The notes: generated by a model not told the origin, from the letters alone. DNA of 7,752 bases from RGIG3009 sp045541305 (GCA_045541305.1 JAZQIV010000040.1:1-7752); one strand, 5' to 3'. Counted from the stretch's first letter, positions 1 to 6,387 are shown. Numbers and translations: made by a program.

Positions 1-490
1 GCAAGCCGTCGTGCAACGCTTCCACAATGGCCTGCGAAGAACGGAACGCCTCTTTGCCGCCGCGCAGCACACACACGTTGCCGCTTTTAAACGCCAGCAC
101 CGCTGCATCCGACGTTACATTGGGACGACTTTCGTAAATCATCGCTGTCACGCCCATCGGCACCGATACTTTTTCAATCACCAACCCGTTTTCACGGTCG
201 ATGTGTTCGATCACGCGTCCCACGGGGTCGGGCAGCGCCGCCACCTCGCGGATTCCCTCTGCCATCGCCGCAATACGCGCTTCGGTCAATTGCAAACGAT
301 CCACCATCACGGTGGATAACGATTGCCGTGCCGCTTCCACGTCCTCGGCATTGGCACCAAGGATCGCTTCGGTGTGCGCAAGCAACGCATCCGCCATCGC
401 GTGCAGCGCGTTGTTCTTTTGTTCAGTCGTCAGCAAGGCTGCTTTGGCACAAGCGCCTTTTGCCGCCTTCAGAATTTCCTGTGTGGTCAT
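1..490 (-). CDS. proA: Glutamate-5-semialdehyde dehydrogenase (gamma-glutamyl phosphate reductase), N-terminal part, cut by window edge
   Basis: This is the second enzyme of proline synthesis. It reduces gamma-glutamyl phosphate to glutamate-5-semialdehyde with NADPH in the cytoplasm. Translating the minus strand from the ATG at 490-488 gives 163 residues beginning MTTQEILKAAKGACAKAA. It contains the family signature VPMGVTAMIYESRPNVTSDA, followed by SGNVCVLRGGKEAFRSS, both typical of the nucleotide-binding part of ProA. The family is usually about 410-420 residues, so roughly 40% is visible; the catalytic cysteine lies beyond the left edge. The start codon overlaps the proB stop as ATGA (490-487), and AGAAGG (503-498) lies 7 nt upstream. 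Both support this start and translational coupling to proB. Nothing looks broken in the visible part. Confidence 0.96.
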   Translation of the reverse strand, partial: MTTQEILKAAKGACAKAALLTTEQKNNALHAMADALLAHTEAILGANAEDVEAARQSLSTVMVDRLQLTEARIAAMAEGIREVAALPDPVGRVIEHIDRENGLVIEKVSVPMGVTAMIYESRPNVTSDAAVLAFKSGNVCVLRGGKEAFRSSQAIVEALHDGL

Positions 491-1263
491 ACCGTCGCCT
501 TCTTCCCGCAAAAGCGTGTGCCGACGGCTTTGCCGTTCACAATTTCATACAGTACATCGGGGTTCTCACCGTTGGCGATCACCATATCAATGCCGGCCAC
601 CGTTGCGATCTGTGCCGCGTGCAGCTTGGTCGCCATGCCACCGGTACCGAGTGTTGTGCCCGCACCGCCGGCCAGCGCCAACACCTCATCGTTCAGCTCT
701 TCCACCAACGGAATCAGCCGTGCATCGGGATGGGTATGCGGATCGGCATCGTATAACCCGTCAATATCCGATAACAAAATCAATAAATCCGCCCCCGCAT
801 TCACCGCCACGATAGCTCCCAACGTATCGTTGTCACCGATACCGATCTCTTCTGTGGCAACGGTGTCGTTTTCGTTAATGATCGGCAGCGCTTCCAGCTC
901 CAACAAGCGGAACAACGTTTGATGGAAATTGGCGCGGCGCTTTTCATCGTTTAAATCGTCACCCGTCAGCAGAATCTGTGCCACCGTGTGGTTGTATTCC
1001 GCAAACAGCTTATCGTATGTATACATCAGCTCACATTGGCCAACCGCTGCAGCCGCCTGCTTGGTCGCCATGTCGGCAGGGCGCTGTTTGAGCGACAATT
1101 TGCCCACGCCCATACCGATCGCACCGGACGAAACCAGCACTAGCTCGTGCCCGGCGTTTTTCAAATCACTCATCACCTTGCACAGCTGCTCCACACGGCG
1201 GATGTTGCTATGCCCCGTCGCGTGTGCCAGCGTGGAGGTGCCTACTTTCACTACAATACGCAT
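487..1263 (-). CDS. proB: Glutamate 5-kinase, short form without PUA domain
   Basis: ProB phosphorylates the gamma-carboxyl of glutamate with ATP, the first and usually feedback-controlled step of proline synthesis. Its unstable product is passed to ProA. The 258-residue protein is an amino-acid-kinase fold throughout: VVKVGTSTL (4-12, phosphate loop), LVSSGAIGMGVGKL (43-56), INENDTV (129-135, glutamate site), GDNDTLGAIVA (143-153), LLSDIDGLYDADP (163-175) and GTGGMATKL (206-214, nucleotide site). All expected motifs are intact. Many ProBs are about 370 residues with a C-terminal PUA domain; this one stops right after the kinase domain, as in many Clostridia. The start at 1263 was chosen because MRIVVKVGTSTL matches the family N-terminus and AAAAGGGGAAA (1278-1268) sits 7 nt upstream. 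A longer frame to 1323 would overlap the upstream gene. The stop overlaps the proA start by 4 nt. Confidence 0.97.
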   Translation of the reverse strand: MRIVVKVGTSTLAHATGHSNIRRVEQLCKVMSDLKNAGHELVLVSSGAIGMGVGKLSLKQRPADMATKQAAAAVGQCELMYTYDKLFAEYNHTVAQILLTGDDLNDEKRRANFHQTLFRLLELEALPIINENDTVATEEIGIGDNDTLGAIVAVNAGADLLILLSDIDGLYDADPHTHPDARLIPLVEELNDEVLALAGGAGTTLGTGGMATKLHAAQIATVAGIDMVIANGENPDVLYEIVNGKAVGTRFCGKKATV

Positions 1264-1288
1264 GGTATTTCCCCTTTTATCTGACCGC

Positions 1289-2278
1289 TCATTTCGCGTG
1301 CAGCTGTGTTTGAATCGCATCAATCAACGCCGCCACGTCCGCAAACACCTTATTCGCAGTATCACCGGCTTCCATGGTGCTGAGCACCGTCAGCACGTAC
1401 GGCTTCGGCGCGTACACAATCGCCGCATCGTGGTACGCGCGGCTGTACACGTTGCCCACGTCCTGCAGCCCGTATTTGTGTGCCACCGCATACGAGCCAC
1501 CCAACGCAGCGGCCAGCTGGTTGTCGGCAGTCGTGGTGGTCAACCAGGTTTTAAGCATATCGGCTTTTTCGCCGCCTTTTTCAATAAACGCGGCAATGTC
1601 CTCAAAATACAAGCCCGCATCCCGCGCCGACAGATACCCAAACCGCGGTTTGGGGAACTGCAGCACGCAAGCGCGATCCGCATTGGCACGGATGCCCAGC
1701 TTGTCTGCATATTGGTTAAAGCCCGTAAACCCAAACTGCTCGTTGAGCATGTAATACGCCGTATTATCGCTGTAACGGATAGCATATTCCATCAGCTGCT
1801 TGTTGGTGAACGCCGTGCCGAGCGGTTGGTCGTCCACGTATTTTGTACCGCCCTGACGGGTGGTGGTCTTCACCGATTTTGTAAGATCCGCACCCGACTC
1901 CAACAGATACTTCACGTACGGCGCTTTGATAACACTCGCCGTTTGGTAAATCTCATCCGCACGGAACTCAATACTGTACCCGTTCATTAAATCCTTATAA
2001 TAGAATGACAATTCACTCTTGTGCGGGATGCATACACTGCGCAACCGCCCCAGCAATTCCGGATCCACCGTTTTGCCGTCGGGGCAATTCACCAGCAGCT
2101 CACCCGCCGTGGCGTTTGCCGCCTGCGTGGTGGTCGGCGCTTTGGTGGTCGTGGTGGTCGGCACCGTGGTGGTTGACTCCGTCGTGGTGGTGTCCTTCCC
2201 TGTTCCGCCGGTACAACCGGTGCACAACAACGCCACACATACCGCAATTGCCGCGATTCTCACTCCGTATTTTTTCAT
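1289..2278 (-). CDS. Secreted lipoprotein with serine beta-lactamase-like domain (class A fold, probably not a true beta-lactamase)
   Basis: The 329-residue protein starts with a lipoprotein signal: MKKYGVR, a hydrophobic stretch at 9-18 and the lipobox CTGC with Cys22 as lipidation site (Cys at -3 is slightly atypical). A Thr-rich linker follows at 30-51, then a domain at about 65-329. This carries the serine-hydrolase motifs S115-V-I-K118 (SxxK), S170-D-N (SDN), L216-S-A-R-D (the segment after the omega loop) and H267-K-Y-G (KTG equivalent), then YHDAAIVYAP near 282. The ExxxN omega-loop signature that deacylates beta-lactams in class A enzymes is not visible before LSARD. A role as cell-surface hydrolase or penicillin-recognising protein, as in the Beta-lactamase2 family (PF13354), is more likely than drug resistance; the substrate is unknown. 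The start at 2278 is supported by the signal peptide and AAAGGCGG (2294-2287), 8 nt upstream. It is first in the operon, 25 nt before proB. Cys65, Cys83 and Cys204 are additional cysteines in the exported part. Confidence 0.88.
   Translation of the reverse strand: MKKYGVRIAAIAVCVALLCTGCTGGTGKDTTTTESTTTVPTTTTTKAPTTTQAANATAGELLVNCPDGKTVDPELLGRLRSVCIPHKSELSFYYKDLMNGYSIEFRADEIYQTASVIKAPYVKYLLESGADLTKSVKTTTRQGGTKYVDDQPLGTAFTNKQLMEYAIRYSDNTAYYMLNEQFGFTGFNQYADKLGIRANADRACVLQFPKPRFGYLSARDAGLYFEDIAAFIEKGGEKADMLKTWLTTTTADNQLAAALGGSYAVAHKYGLQDVGNVYSRAYHDAAIVYAPKPYVLTVLSTMEAGDTANKVFADVAALIDAIQTQLHAK
2126..2191 (-). repeat. Low-complexity Thr-codon tract (lipoprotein linker)
   Basis: Residues 30-51 of the lipoprotein are mostly threonine (TTTTESTTTVPTTTTTKAPTTT), encoded by runs of ACC/ACG/ACT codons seen on the plus strand as repeated gtggtggt. 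Such a linker normally spaces the lipid anchor from the enzymatic domain through the cell wall. The near-repeat DNA is a plausible site for length variation between strains. Confidence 0.8.
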
Positions 2279-2286
2279 ATAAAACG

Positions 2287-2294
2287 CCGCCTTT
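2287..2294 (-). promoter_or_regulatory. Ribosome binding site of the lipoprotein gene
   Basis: AAAGGCGG on the minus strand lies 8 nt before the ATG at 2278. It supports the start directly ahead of the signal peptide rather than the much longer open frame reaching 2608, which would run through the promoter region. Confidence 0.6.
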
Positions 2295-2307
2295 CCGCAA
2301 CTTTTAA

Positions 2308-2368
2308 CAACCCGACCGAGTGTTCCTAACCTGTTTTTTCGGTCAGATTGACGACACCCGACCGAAAA
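2308..2368 (-). promoter_or_regulatory. Structured 5' leader of the lipoprotein-proBA operon with two mutually exclusive hairpins
   Basis: Read on the minus strand, TTTTCGGTC (2368-2360) can pair with GACCGAAAA (2344-2336) as a 9-bp stem with a 15-nt loop. The same GACCGA, extended as CAATCTGACCGA (2350-2339), can instead pair over 12 positions (two G-U) with TCGGTCGGGTTG (2319-2308), leaving a 19-nt loop. The two structures share one arm, so they exclude each other. Neither is followed by a T tract, so neither is an ordinary terminator. The second hairpin ends 13 nt before the Shine-Dalgarno. The pairing is seen directly; a regulatory role is inference. Confidence 0.4.
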
Positions 2369-2396
2369 TTTTCTTCCGTTTTTGAAATAATTTGAA

Positions 2397-2425
2397 AAAA
2401 TATAAAAAAACCTGCCAATTTTCAA
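2397..2425 (-). promoter_or_regulatory. Candidate sigma-A promoter for the lipoprotein-proB-proA operon
   Basis: On the minus strand, TTGAAA (2425-2420) is followed after 17 bp by TATTTT (2402-2397); TATATT (2404-2399) with a 15-bp spacer is an alternative -10. The region is very AT-rich. Transcription would begin near 2390, giving a leader of about 112 nt. It is a weaker match to consensus than the opposing rpoB promoter. Confidence 0.4.
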
Positions 2426-2432
2426 ATTCTCA

Positions 2433-2461
2433 TTGACAACGGCAGTTATTTCCTGTATTAT
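2433..2461 (+). promoter_or_regulatory. Probable sigma-A promoter of the rpoB-rpoC operon
   Basis: A perfect TTGACA (2433-2438) is separated by exactly 17 bp from TATTAT (2456-2461, five of six consensus positions), with AT-rich sequence upstream. Transcription would start near 2468-2470, giving an rpoB leader of about 170 nt. Other -10-like hexamers (TATAGT at 2459, TATACT at 2464) are present but badly spaced from this -35. A dedicated promoter here fits the absence of ribosomal protein genes directly upstream. Confidence 0.75.
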
Positions 2462-2487
2462 AGTATACTGCATTATCGTAGGGAAGT

Positions 2488-2544
2488 ATGCGAATACCGT
2501 GTATAGTGTACCATATTCGCCTGAAAAAAGCAAGATTTTTTTGA
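2488..2544 (+). other. Possible 18-codon upstream ORF in the rpoB leader
   Basis: An ATG at 2488 opens a frame reading MRIPCIVYHIRLKKARFF and closing with TGA at 2542-2544. AGGGA (2480-2484) precedes it, but at a spacing of only 3 nt. The frame contains the 2490-2520 hairpin and ends on a T7 run. Such short frames arise easily by chance and nothing shows it is translated; it is listed only because of its position about 20 nt from the predicted transcription start. Confidence 0.15.
2490..2520 (+). promoter_or_regulatory. Leader hairpin 1 of rpoB
   Basis: GCGAATA (2490-2496) pairs perfectly with TATTCGC (2514-2520) around a 17-nt loop holding a GTGTA-TA-GTGTA direct repeat. It begins about 20 nt after the predicted transcription start. 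A T7 run lies at 2536-2542, 15 nt past the stem, too far for a standard terminator. Stem seen directly; function unknown. Confidence 0.4.
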
Positions 2545-2586
2545 GCGATCGGTCCCCTTCCGTGCGGTATGAAAGGTAACGGTTTC

Positions 2587-2606
2587 GTCGCCCGTTTTCG
2601 GGCGGC
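2587..2606 (+). promoter_or_regulatory. Leader hairpin 2 of rpoB, just upstream of the ribosome binding site
   Basis: GTCGCCCG (2587-2594) pairs with CGGGCGGC (2599-2606) over 8 bp (one G-U) with a TTTT loop. It is GC-rich in an otherwise AT-rich leader and ends 17 nt before AGGAG. No T run follows, so it is not a terminator. It could be a stability, processing or translational control element. Confidence 0.5.
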
Positions 2607-2623
2607 AAGGTAAACTATAAAAC

Positions 2624-2628
2624 AGGAG
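2624..2628 (+). promoter_or_regulatory. Ribosome binding site of rpoB, unusually spaced
   Basis: AGGAG lies 12 nt before the rpoB ATG at 2641, a little farther than usual. A second ATG at 2631, out of frame with rpoB and only 2 nt from AGGAG, opens a five-codon frame (METDG, stop at 2646-2648) that overlaps the rpoB start. The rpoB start itself is fixed by homology (MVNIKPVQLGKTTRMSF). Confidence 0.6.
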
Positions 2629-2640
2629 TGATGGAAACCG

Positions 2641-5600
2641 ATGGTTAATATCAAACCGGTCCAATTAGGCAAGACCACCCGTATGAGCTTTTCGAAGATC
2701 AACGAAGTGCTGGACATGCCGAATCTCATCGAGATCCAAAAGAACTCGTATCAGTGGTTCTTAGAAGAAGGTCTGAAGGACGTCTTCAACGACACCACAA
2801 CCATCACCGATTACACCGGTAACTTGTCGCTGGAGTTTTTGGACTACCGGCTGGATGAAACGCCGAAATACACCGTGGAGGAATGCAAGGAACGTGACGT
2901 AACCTATGCAGCCCCCTTACGCGTGCGCGCGCGTCTTATCAATAAAGAAACCGGCGAGATCAAAGAATCCGAAGTCTTCATGGGCGATTTCCCGCTCATG
3001 ACCGAAAGCGGCACGTTCGTGATCAACGGTGCCGAGCGCGTGATCGTATCGCAGCTCGTGCGCTCTCCCGGCGTGTACTACGGCATGTCGTACGACAGCA
3101 CCGGTAAGAAGCTCTTCACCTCCACGGTCATCCCGAACCGCGGCGCATGGCTGGAGTATGAAACCGACTCGTCCGACGTGTTCTACGTCCGCATCGATAA
3201 GAACCGCAAACTGCCCATCACCGTTTTTGTGCGTGCGCTGGGTCTGGGCTCGGATGCAGAGTTGCTCGATTTCTTCGGCGAAGACGAGCGCATTCTCGCC
3301 ACGCTGGAAAAAGATATCACCAAGAACACCGAGGAAGCACTTTTGGAAGTGTACCGCAAGCTCCGCCCGGGCGAACCGCTCACACTGGAGAACTCGCAGC
3401 AGCACCTCGAGAACCTGTTCTTTGACCCCCGTCGGTACGATCTGTCCCGCGTGGGCCGCTATAAATACAATAAAAAGCTCGGCATCTCCAACCGTTTGGC
3501 TGGCTGCTGCCTGAGCCGCCCGATCGTCAACCCCGTCACGGGTGAAATCATGGCGGAAGCCGGCGAGGTCATTCGCCGCGACCGCGCAATGGAAATCGAA
3601 AACGCCGGTGTGTGCGTCGCCTACGTCACGGTCGACAACCACGGCGATCAGCATGAAGTAAAGATCATTTCCAACGGTATGGTCGACTTGTCGTTGTTTG
3701 TCAGCGAAACTGTGTACGATGCCGTGAAGAAAGTGGTCAACGAGCGCGTGCGTTTCACCGTGCTGCAGGAGATCCTGGAATCGGCCGAAAACGACGAAGC
3801 GTTGATCGAAGCGTTGCTGGCCCGCGCAGGCGAGCTGGTACCGAACCACATTATTGTGGACGATATGCTGGCATCCATCAACTACGTGAACTGCCTGGGT
3901 CACGACATCGGCACCACCGATGACATCGACCACCTGGGCAACCGCCGTATCCGTTCGGTGGGCGAGCTGCTGCAGAACCAGTTCCGCATCGGCTTCTCCC
4001 GTATGGAGCGCGTCATCCGCGAGCGCATGACGCTGCAGGCACAGGATATGGATACCGTGACGCCGCAAGCGCTCATCAACATCCGTCCCGTGGTGGCAGC
4101 GATCAAGGAATTCTTCGGTTCCTCGCCGCTCTCGCAGTTCATGGATCAAAACAACCCGCTTGCCGAGCCCACCCACAAACGCCGTCTGTCCGCTTTGGGC
4201 CCCGGTGGTTTGTCGCGTGATCGCGCAGGCTTTGAAGTGCGTGACGTTCACTACAGCCACTACGGCCGTATGTGCCCGATCGAAACGCCTGAAGGTCCCA
4301 ACATCGGTTTGATCTCATATCTGGCAACGTTCGCTCGCATCAACCAGTACGGTTTTGTGGAAGCGCCGTTCCGCCGCGTGGATAAGGAAACCGGTATTGT
4401 TACCAATGAAGTGGTATACATGCCCGCCGACACGGAGGACGATTACATCGTTGCTCAGGCAAACGAACCGCTGGATGAAAATGGCCGCTTTGTCCGTAAC
4501 CGCGTTAACGCGCGTATCCGCAGCGAATTTGTGGAGATCGAAAGCGATAAGATCGACTACATGGACGTTTCGCCGAAGATGGTTGTGTCGGTTGCTACCG
4601 CCATGATCCCCTTCTTGGAAAACGACGACGCCAACCGTGCGTTGATGGGTTCGAACATGCAGCGTCAGGCTGTGCCGCTGCTCAAAACCGAATCCCCCAT
4701 TGTCGGTACCGGTATGGAATACAAGGCCGGTGTGGACTCCGGTGTTTGCGTGCTGGCGAAATGCCCCGGCACCGTCACCGACGTATCGGCTGACCGCGTG
4801 TTGGTCCGCCGCGACGATAACGGCTCCATCGATACCTATCAATTGGTGAAATTCTCCCGTTCCAACCAGGGCACCTGTATCAACCAACGCCCGGTGGTGG
4901 AACCCGGTCAGCATCTGGAAACGAATGACGTCATTGCCGACGGTCCCGCCACCTGCAACGGTGAGATCGCACTTGGTAAGAACGCGCTCATCGGCTTCAT
5001 GACCTGGGAAGGTTATAACTACGAGGACGCTGTTCTCATCAACGAAAAAGTGGTGCGTGAAGACGTCTTCACCTCCATCCACGTGGAAGAATATGAGATC
5101 GAAGCCCGCGACACCAAGCTCGGACCGGAAGAGATCACGCGTGACATCCCCAACGTGGGTGACGAAGCGCTGAAGGATCTGGACGAGCGCGGTATCATCC
5201 GCATCGGTGCGGAGGTTCGCTCCGGCGATATTCTGGTGGGTAAAGTCACTCCGAAGGGTGAGACCGAGCTCACCGCTGAGGAACGCCTGCTGCGTGCCAT
5301 CTTTGGCGAAAAAGCCCGCGAAGTGCGTGACACCTCCTTGCGTGTACCGCACGGCGAATACGGTATCATCGTGGATGTGAAAGTATTCACCCGCGATAAT
5401 TGCGATGAGCTCAGCCCCGGCGTTAACATGGTCGTGCGCTGCTACATTGCACAGAAGCGCAAGATCAGCGTCGGCGATAAGATGGCTGGCCGTCACGGTA
5501 ACAAGGGCGTTGTGTCGCGCATCCTCCCCAGCGAGGATATGCCGTTCCTGCCCGATGGTACGCCGCTTGACATCGTTCTCAACCCGTTGGGCGTTCCCTC

Positions 5601-6369
5601 ACGTATGAACATCGGTCAGGTTTTGGAAGTGCACCTCGGCTATGCGGCTGCGGCGCTCGGCTTCAAGGTCATGACCCCTGTTTTCGACGGCGCGCACGAA
5701 GGCGATATCTGCGAGCTGCTTGAACAAGCCGGCAAGAACCCGAACGGTAAAACCGTTTTGTACGATGGCCGTACCGGTGAACAGTTCGATAACCCGGTCA
5801 CCGTCGGTTATATGTACTACCTCAAACTGCATCACCTGGTTGACGATAAGATCCATGCCCGTTCCACCGGTCCGTACTCGCTGGTCACGCAGCAACCGCT
5901 CGGCGGTAAAGCGCAGTTCGGCGGACAGCGTTTCGGTGAAATGGAAGTGTGGGCGCTGGAAGCTTACGGCGCTGCTTACACCCTGCAGGAGATCCTCACC
6001 GTCAAGTCTGACGACGTGGTGGGCCGCGTGAAGACGTACGAAGCCATCGTCAAGGGTCAGAACGTTCCGCAATCCGGTGTACCGGAATCCTTCAAGGTTT
6101 TGGTTAAGGAATTGCAGTCGCTCGGCCTGGATATCAAGGTGCTGGATAAAGATCAGCAGGAAATCGACCTGAAACAAACCTTCGAAGAAGACGAAGACTT
6201 GAACGTTGTCGCCGTGGATCCGGTGGATGACGAGGCGTTCAGCACGGTGGCCAACGAAAACGAATTCGACGGCTACGGTGTGGAAGAGCCGGAAATGGAC
6301 GACCTCTTCGGTGAAGAACTGTTCGGTTCGGACGAGGATCTTTTCTCGGACGATTCCGACGAAATGTAA
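2641..6369 (+). CDS. rpoB: DNA-directed RNA polymerase subunit beta
   Basis: The beta subunit forms, with beta', the catalytic cleft of RNA polymerase and binds rifampicin. The 1242-residue protein is full length for Firmicutes. Visible landmarks: the N-terminus KTTRMSFSKINEVLDMPNLI; VSQLVRSPGVYY in the protrusion; the rifampicin cluster SSPLSQFMDQNNPLAEPTHK (494-513) and RRLSALGPGG, with D502, H512, R515 and S517 conserved (E. coli D516, H526, R529, S531); PIETPEGPNIGLI; GDKMAGRHGNKG with active-site lysines K947 and K955 (E. coli 1065, 1073); and GGKAQFGGQRFGEMEVWALE (from 1088), the anchor to beta'. The flap lacks the large proteobacterial insert. The last 62 residues (1181-1242) are very acidic: 26 Asp/Glu and no Lys/Arg. 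Two prolines in the rifampicin cluster, P496 and P510, differ from E. coli Q510 and I524. It is first of the rpoBC operon, divergent from the lipoprotein gene. Confidence 0.99.
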   Translation: MVNIKPVQLGKTTRMSFSKINEVLDMPNLIEIQKNSYQWFLEEGLKDVFNDTTTITDYTGNLSLEFLDYRLDETPKYTVEECKERDVTYAAPLRVRARLINKETGEIKESEVFMGDFPLMTESGTFVINGAERVIVSQLVRSPGVYYGMSYDSTGKKLFTSTVIPNRGAWLEYETDSSDVFYVRIDKNRKLPITVFVRALGLGSDAELLDFFGEDERILATLEKDITKNTEEALLEVYRKLRPGEPLTLENSQQHLENLFFDPRRYDLSRVGRYKYNKKLGISNRLAGCCLSRPIVNPVTGEIMAEAGEVIRRDRAMEIENAGVCVAYVTVDNHGDQHEVKIISNGMVDLSLFVSETVYDAVKKVVNERVRFTVLQEILESAENDEALIEALLARAGELVPNHIIVDDMLASINYVNCLGHDIGTTDDIDHLGNRRIRSVGELLQNQFRIGFSRMERVIRERMTLQAQDMDTVTPQALINIRPVVAAIKEFFGSSPLSQFMDQNNPLAEPTHKRRLSALGPGGLSRDRAGFEVRDVHYSHYGRMCPIETPEGPNIGLISYLATFARINQYGFVEAPFRRVDKETGIVTNEVVYMPADTEDDYIVAQANEPLDENGRFVRNRVNARIRSEFVEIESDKIDYMDVSPKMVVSVATAMIPFLENDDANRALMGSNMQRQAVPLLKTESPIVGTGMEYKAGVDSGVCVLAKCPGTVTDVSADRVLVRRDDNGSIDTYQLVKFSRSNQGTCINQRPVVEPGQHLETNDVIADGPATCNGEIALGKNALIGFMTWEGYNYEDAVLINEKVVREDVFTSIHVEEYEIEARDTKLGPEEITRDIPNVGDEALKDLDERGIIRIGAEVRSGDILVGKVTPKGETELTAEERLLRAIFGEKAREVRDTSLRVPHGEYGIIVDVKVFTRDNCDELSPGVNMVVRCYIAQKRKISVGDKMAGRHGNKGVVSRILPSEDMPFLPDGTPLDIVLNPLGVPSRMNIGQVLEVHLGYAAAALGFKVMTPVFDGAHEGDICELLEQAGKNPNGKTVLYDGRTGEQFDNPVTVGYMYYLKLHHLVDDKIHARSTGPYSLVTQQPLGGKAQFGGQRFGEMEVWALEAYGAAYTLQEILTVKSDDVVGRVKTYEAIVKGQNVPQSGVPESFKVLVKELQSLGLDIKVLDKDQQEIDLKQTFEEDEDLNVVAVDPVDDEAFSTVANENEFDGYGVEEPEMDDLFGEELFGSDEDLFSDDSDEM

Positions 6370-6371
6370 GG

Positions 6372-6378
6372 AAGGAGG
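6372..6378 (+). promoter_or_regulatory. Ribosome binding site of rpoC
   Basis: AAGGAGG lies 9 nt before the ATG at 6388, in the 18-nt gap after the rpoB stop. It fixes the rpoC start and shows independent initiation within the operon. Confidence 0.85.
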
Positions 6379-6387
6379 CAAACGAAC

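Noticed and set aside
1264..1323. 20-residue N-terminal extension of ProB
   Set aside because: It would overlap the lipoprotein gene; MRIVVKVGTS at 1263 matches the family start and has a good ribosome site.
1289..2278. Antibiotic-resistance beta-lactamase
   Set aside because: The omega-loop deacylation motif is not visible and the gene sits in a housekeeping operon with no mobile element nearby.
2336..2368. Hairpin as a rho-independent terminator
   Set aside because: No T run follows on the minus strand; on the plus strand only TTTT follows and no gene ends into it from the left.
2279..2390. Proline T-box riboswitch ahead of the proBA operon
   Set aside because: The leader is only about 112 nt and the T-box consensus (TGGNACCGCG) was not found.
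2279..2608. N-terminal extension of the lipoprotein frame up to 2608
   Set aside because: It runs through the promoter region, has no protein-like composition, and the signal peptide with its ribosome site starts at 2278.
2917..5496. Minus-strand open frames (2917-4260 and 4315-5496) opposite rpoB
   Set aside because: Same shadow pattern; no family resemblance and no supporting ribosome site.
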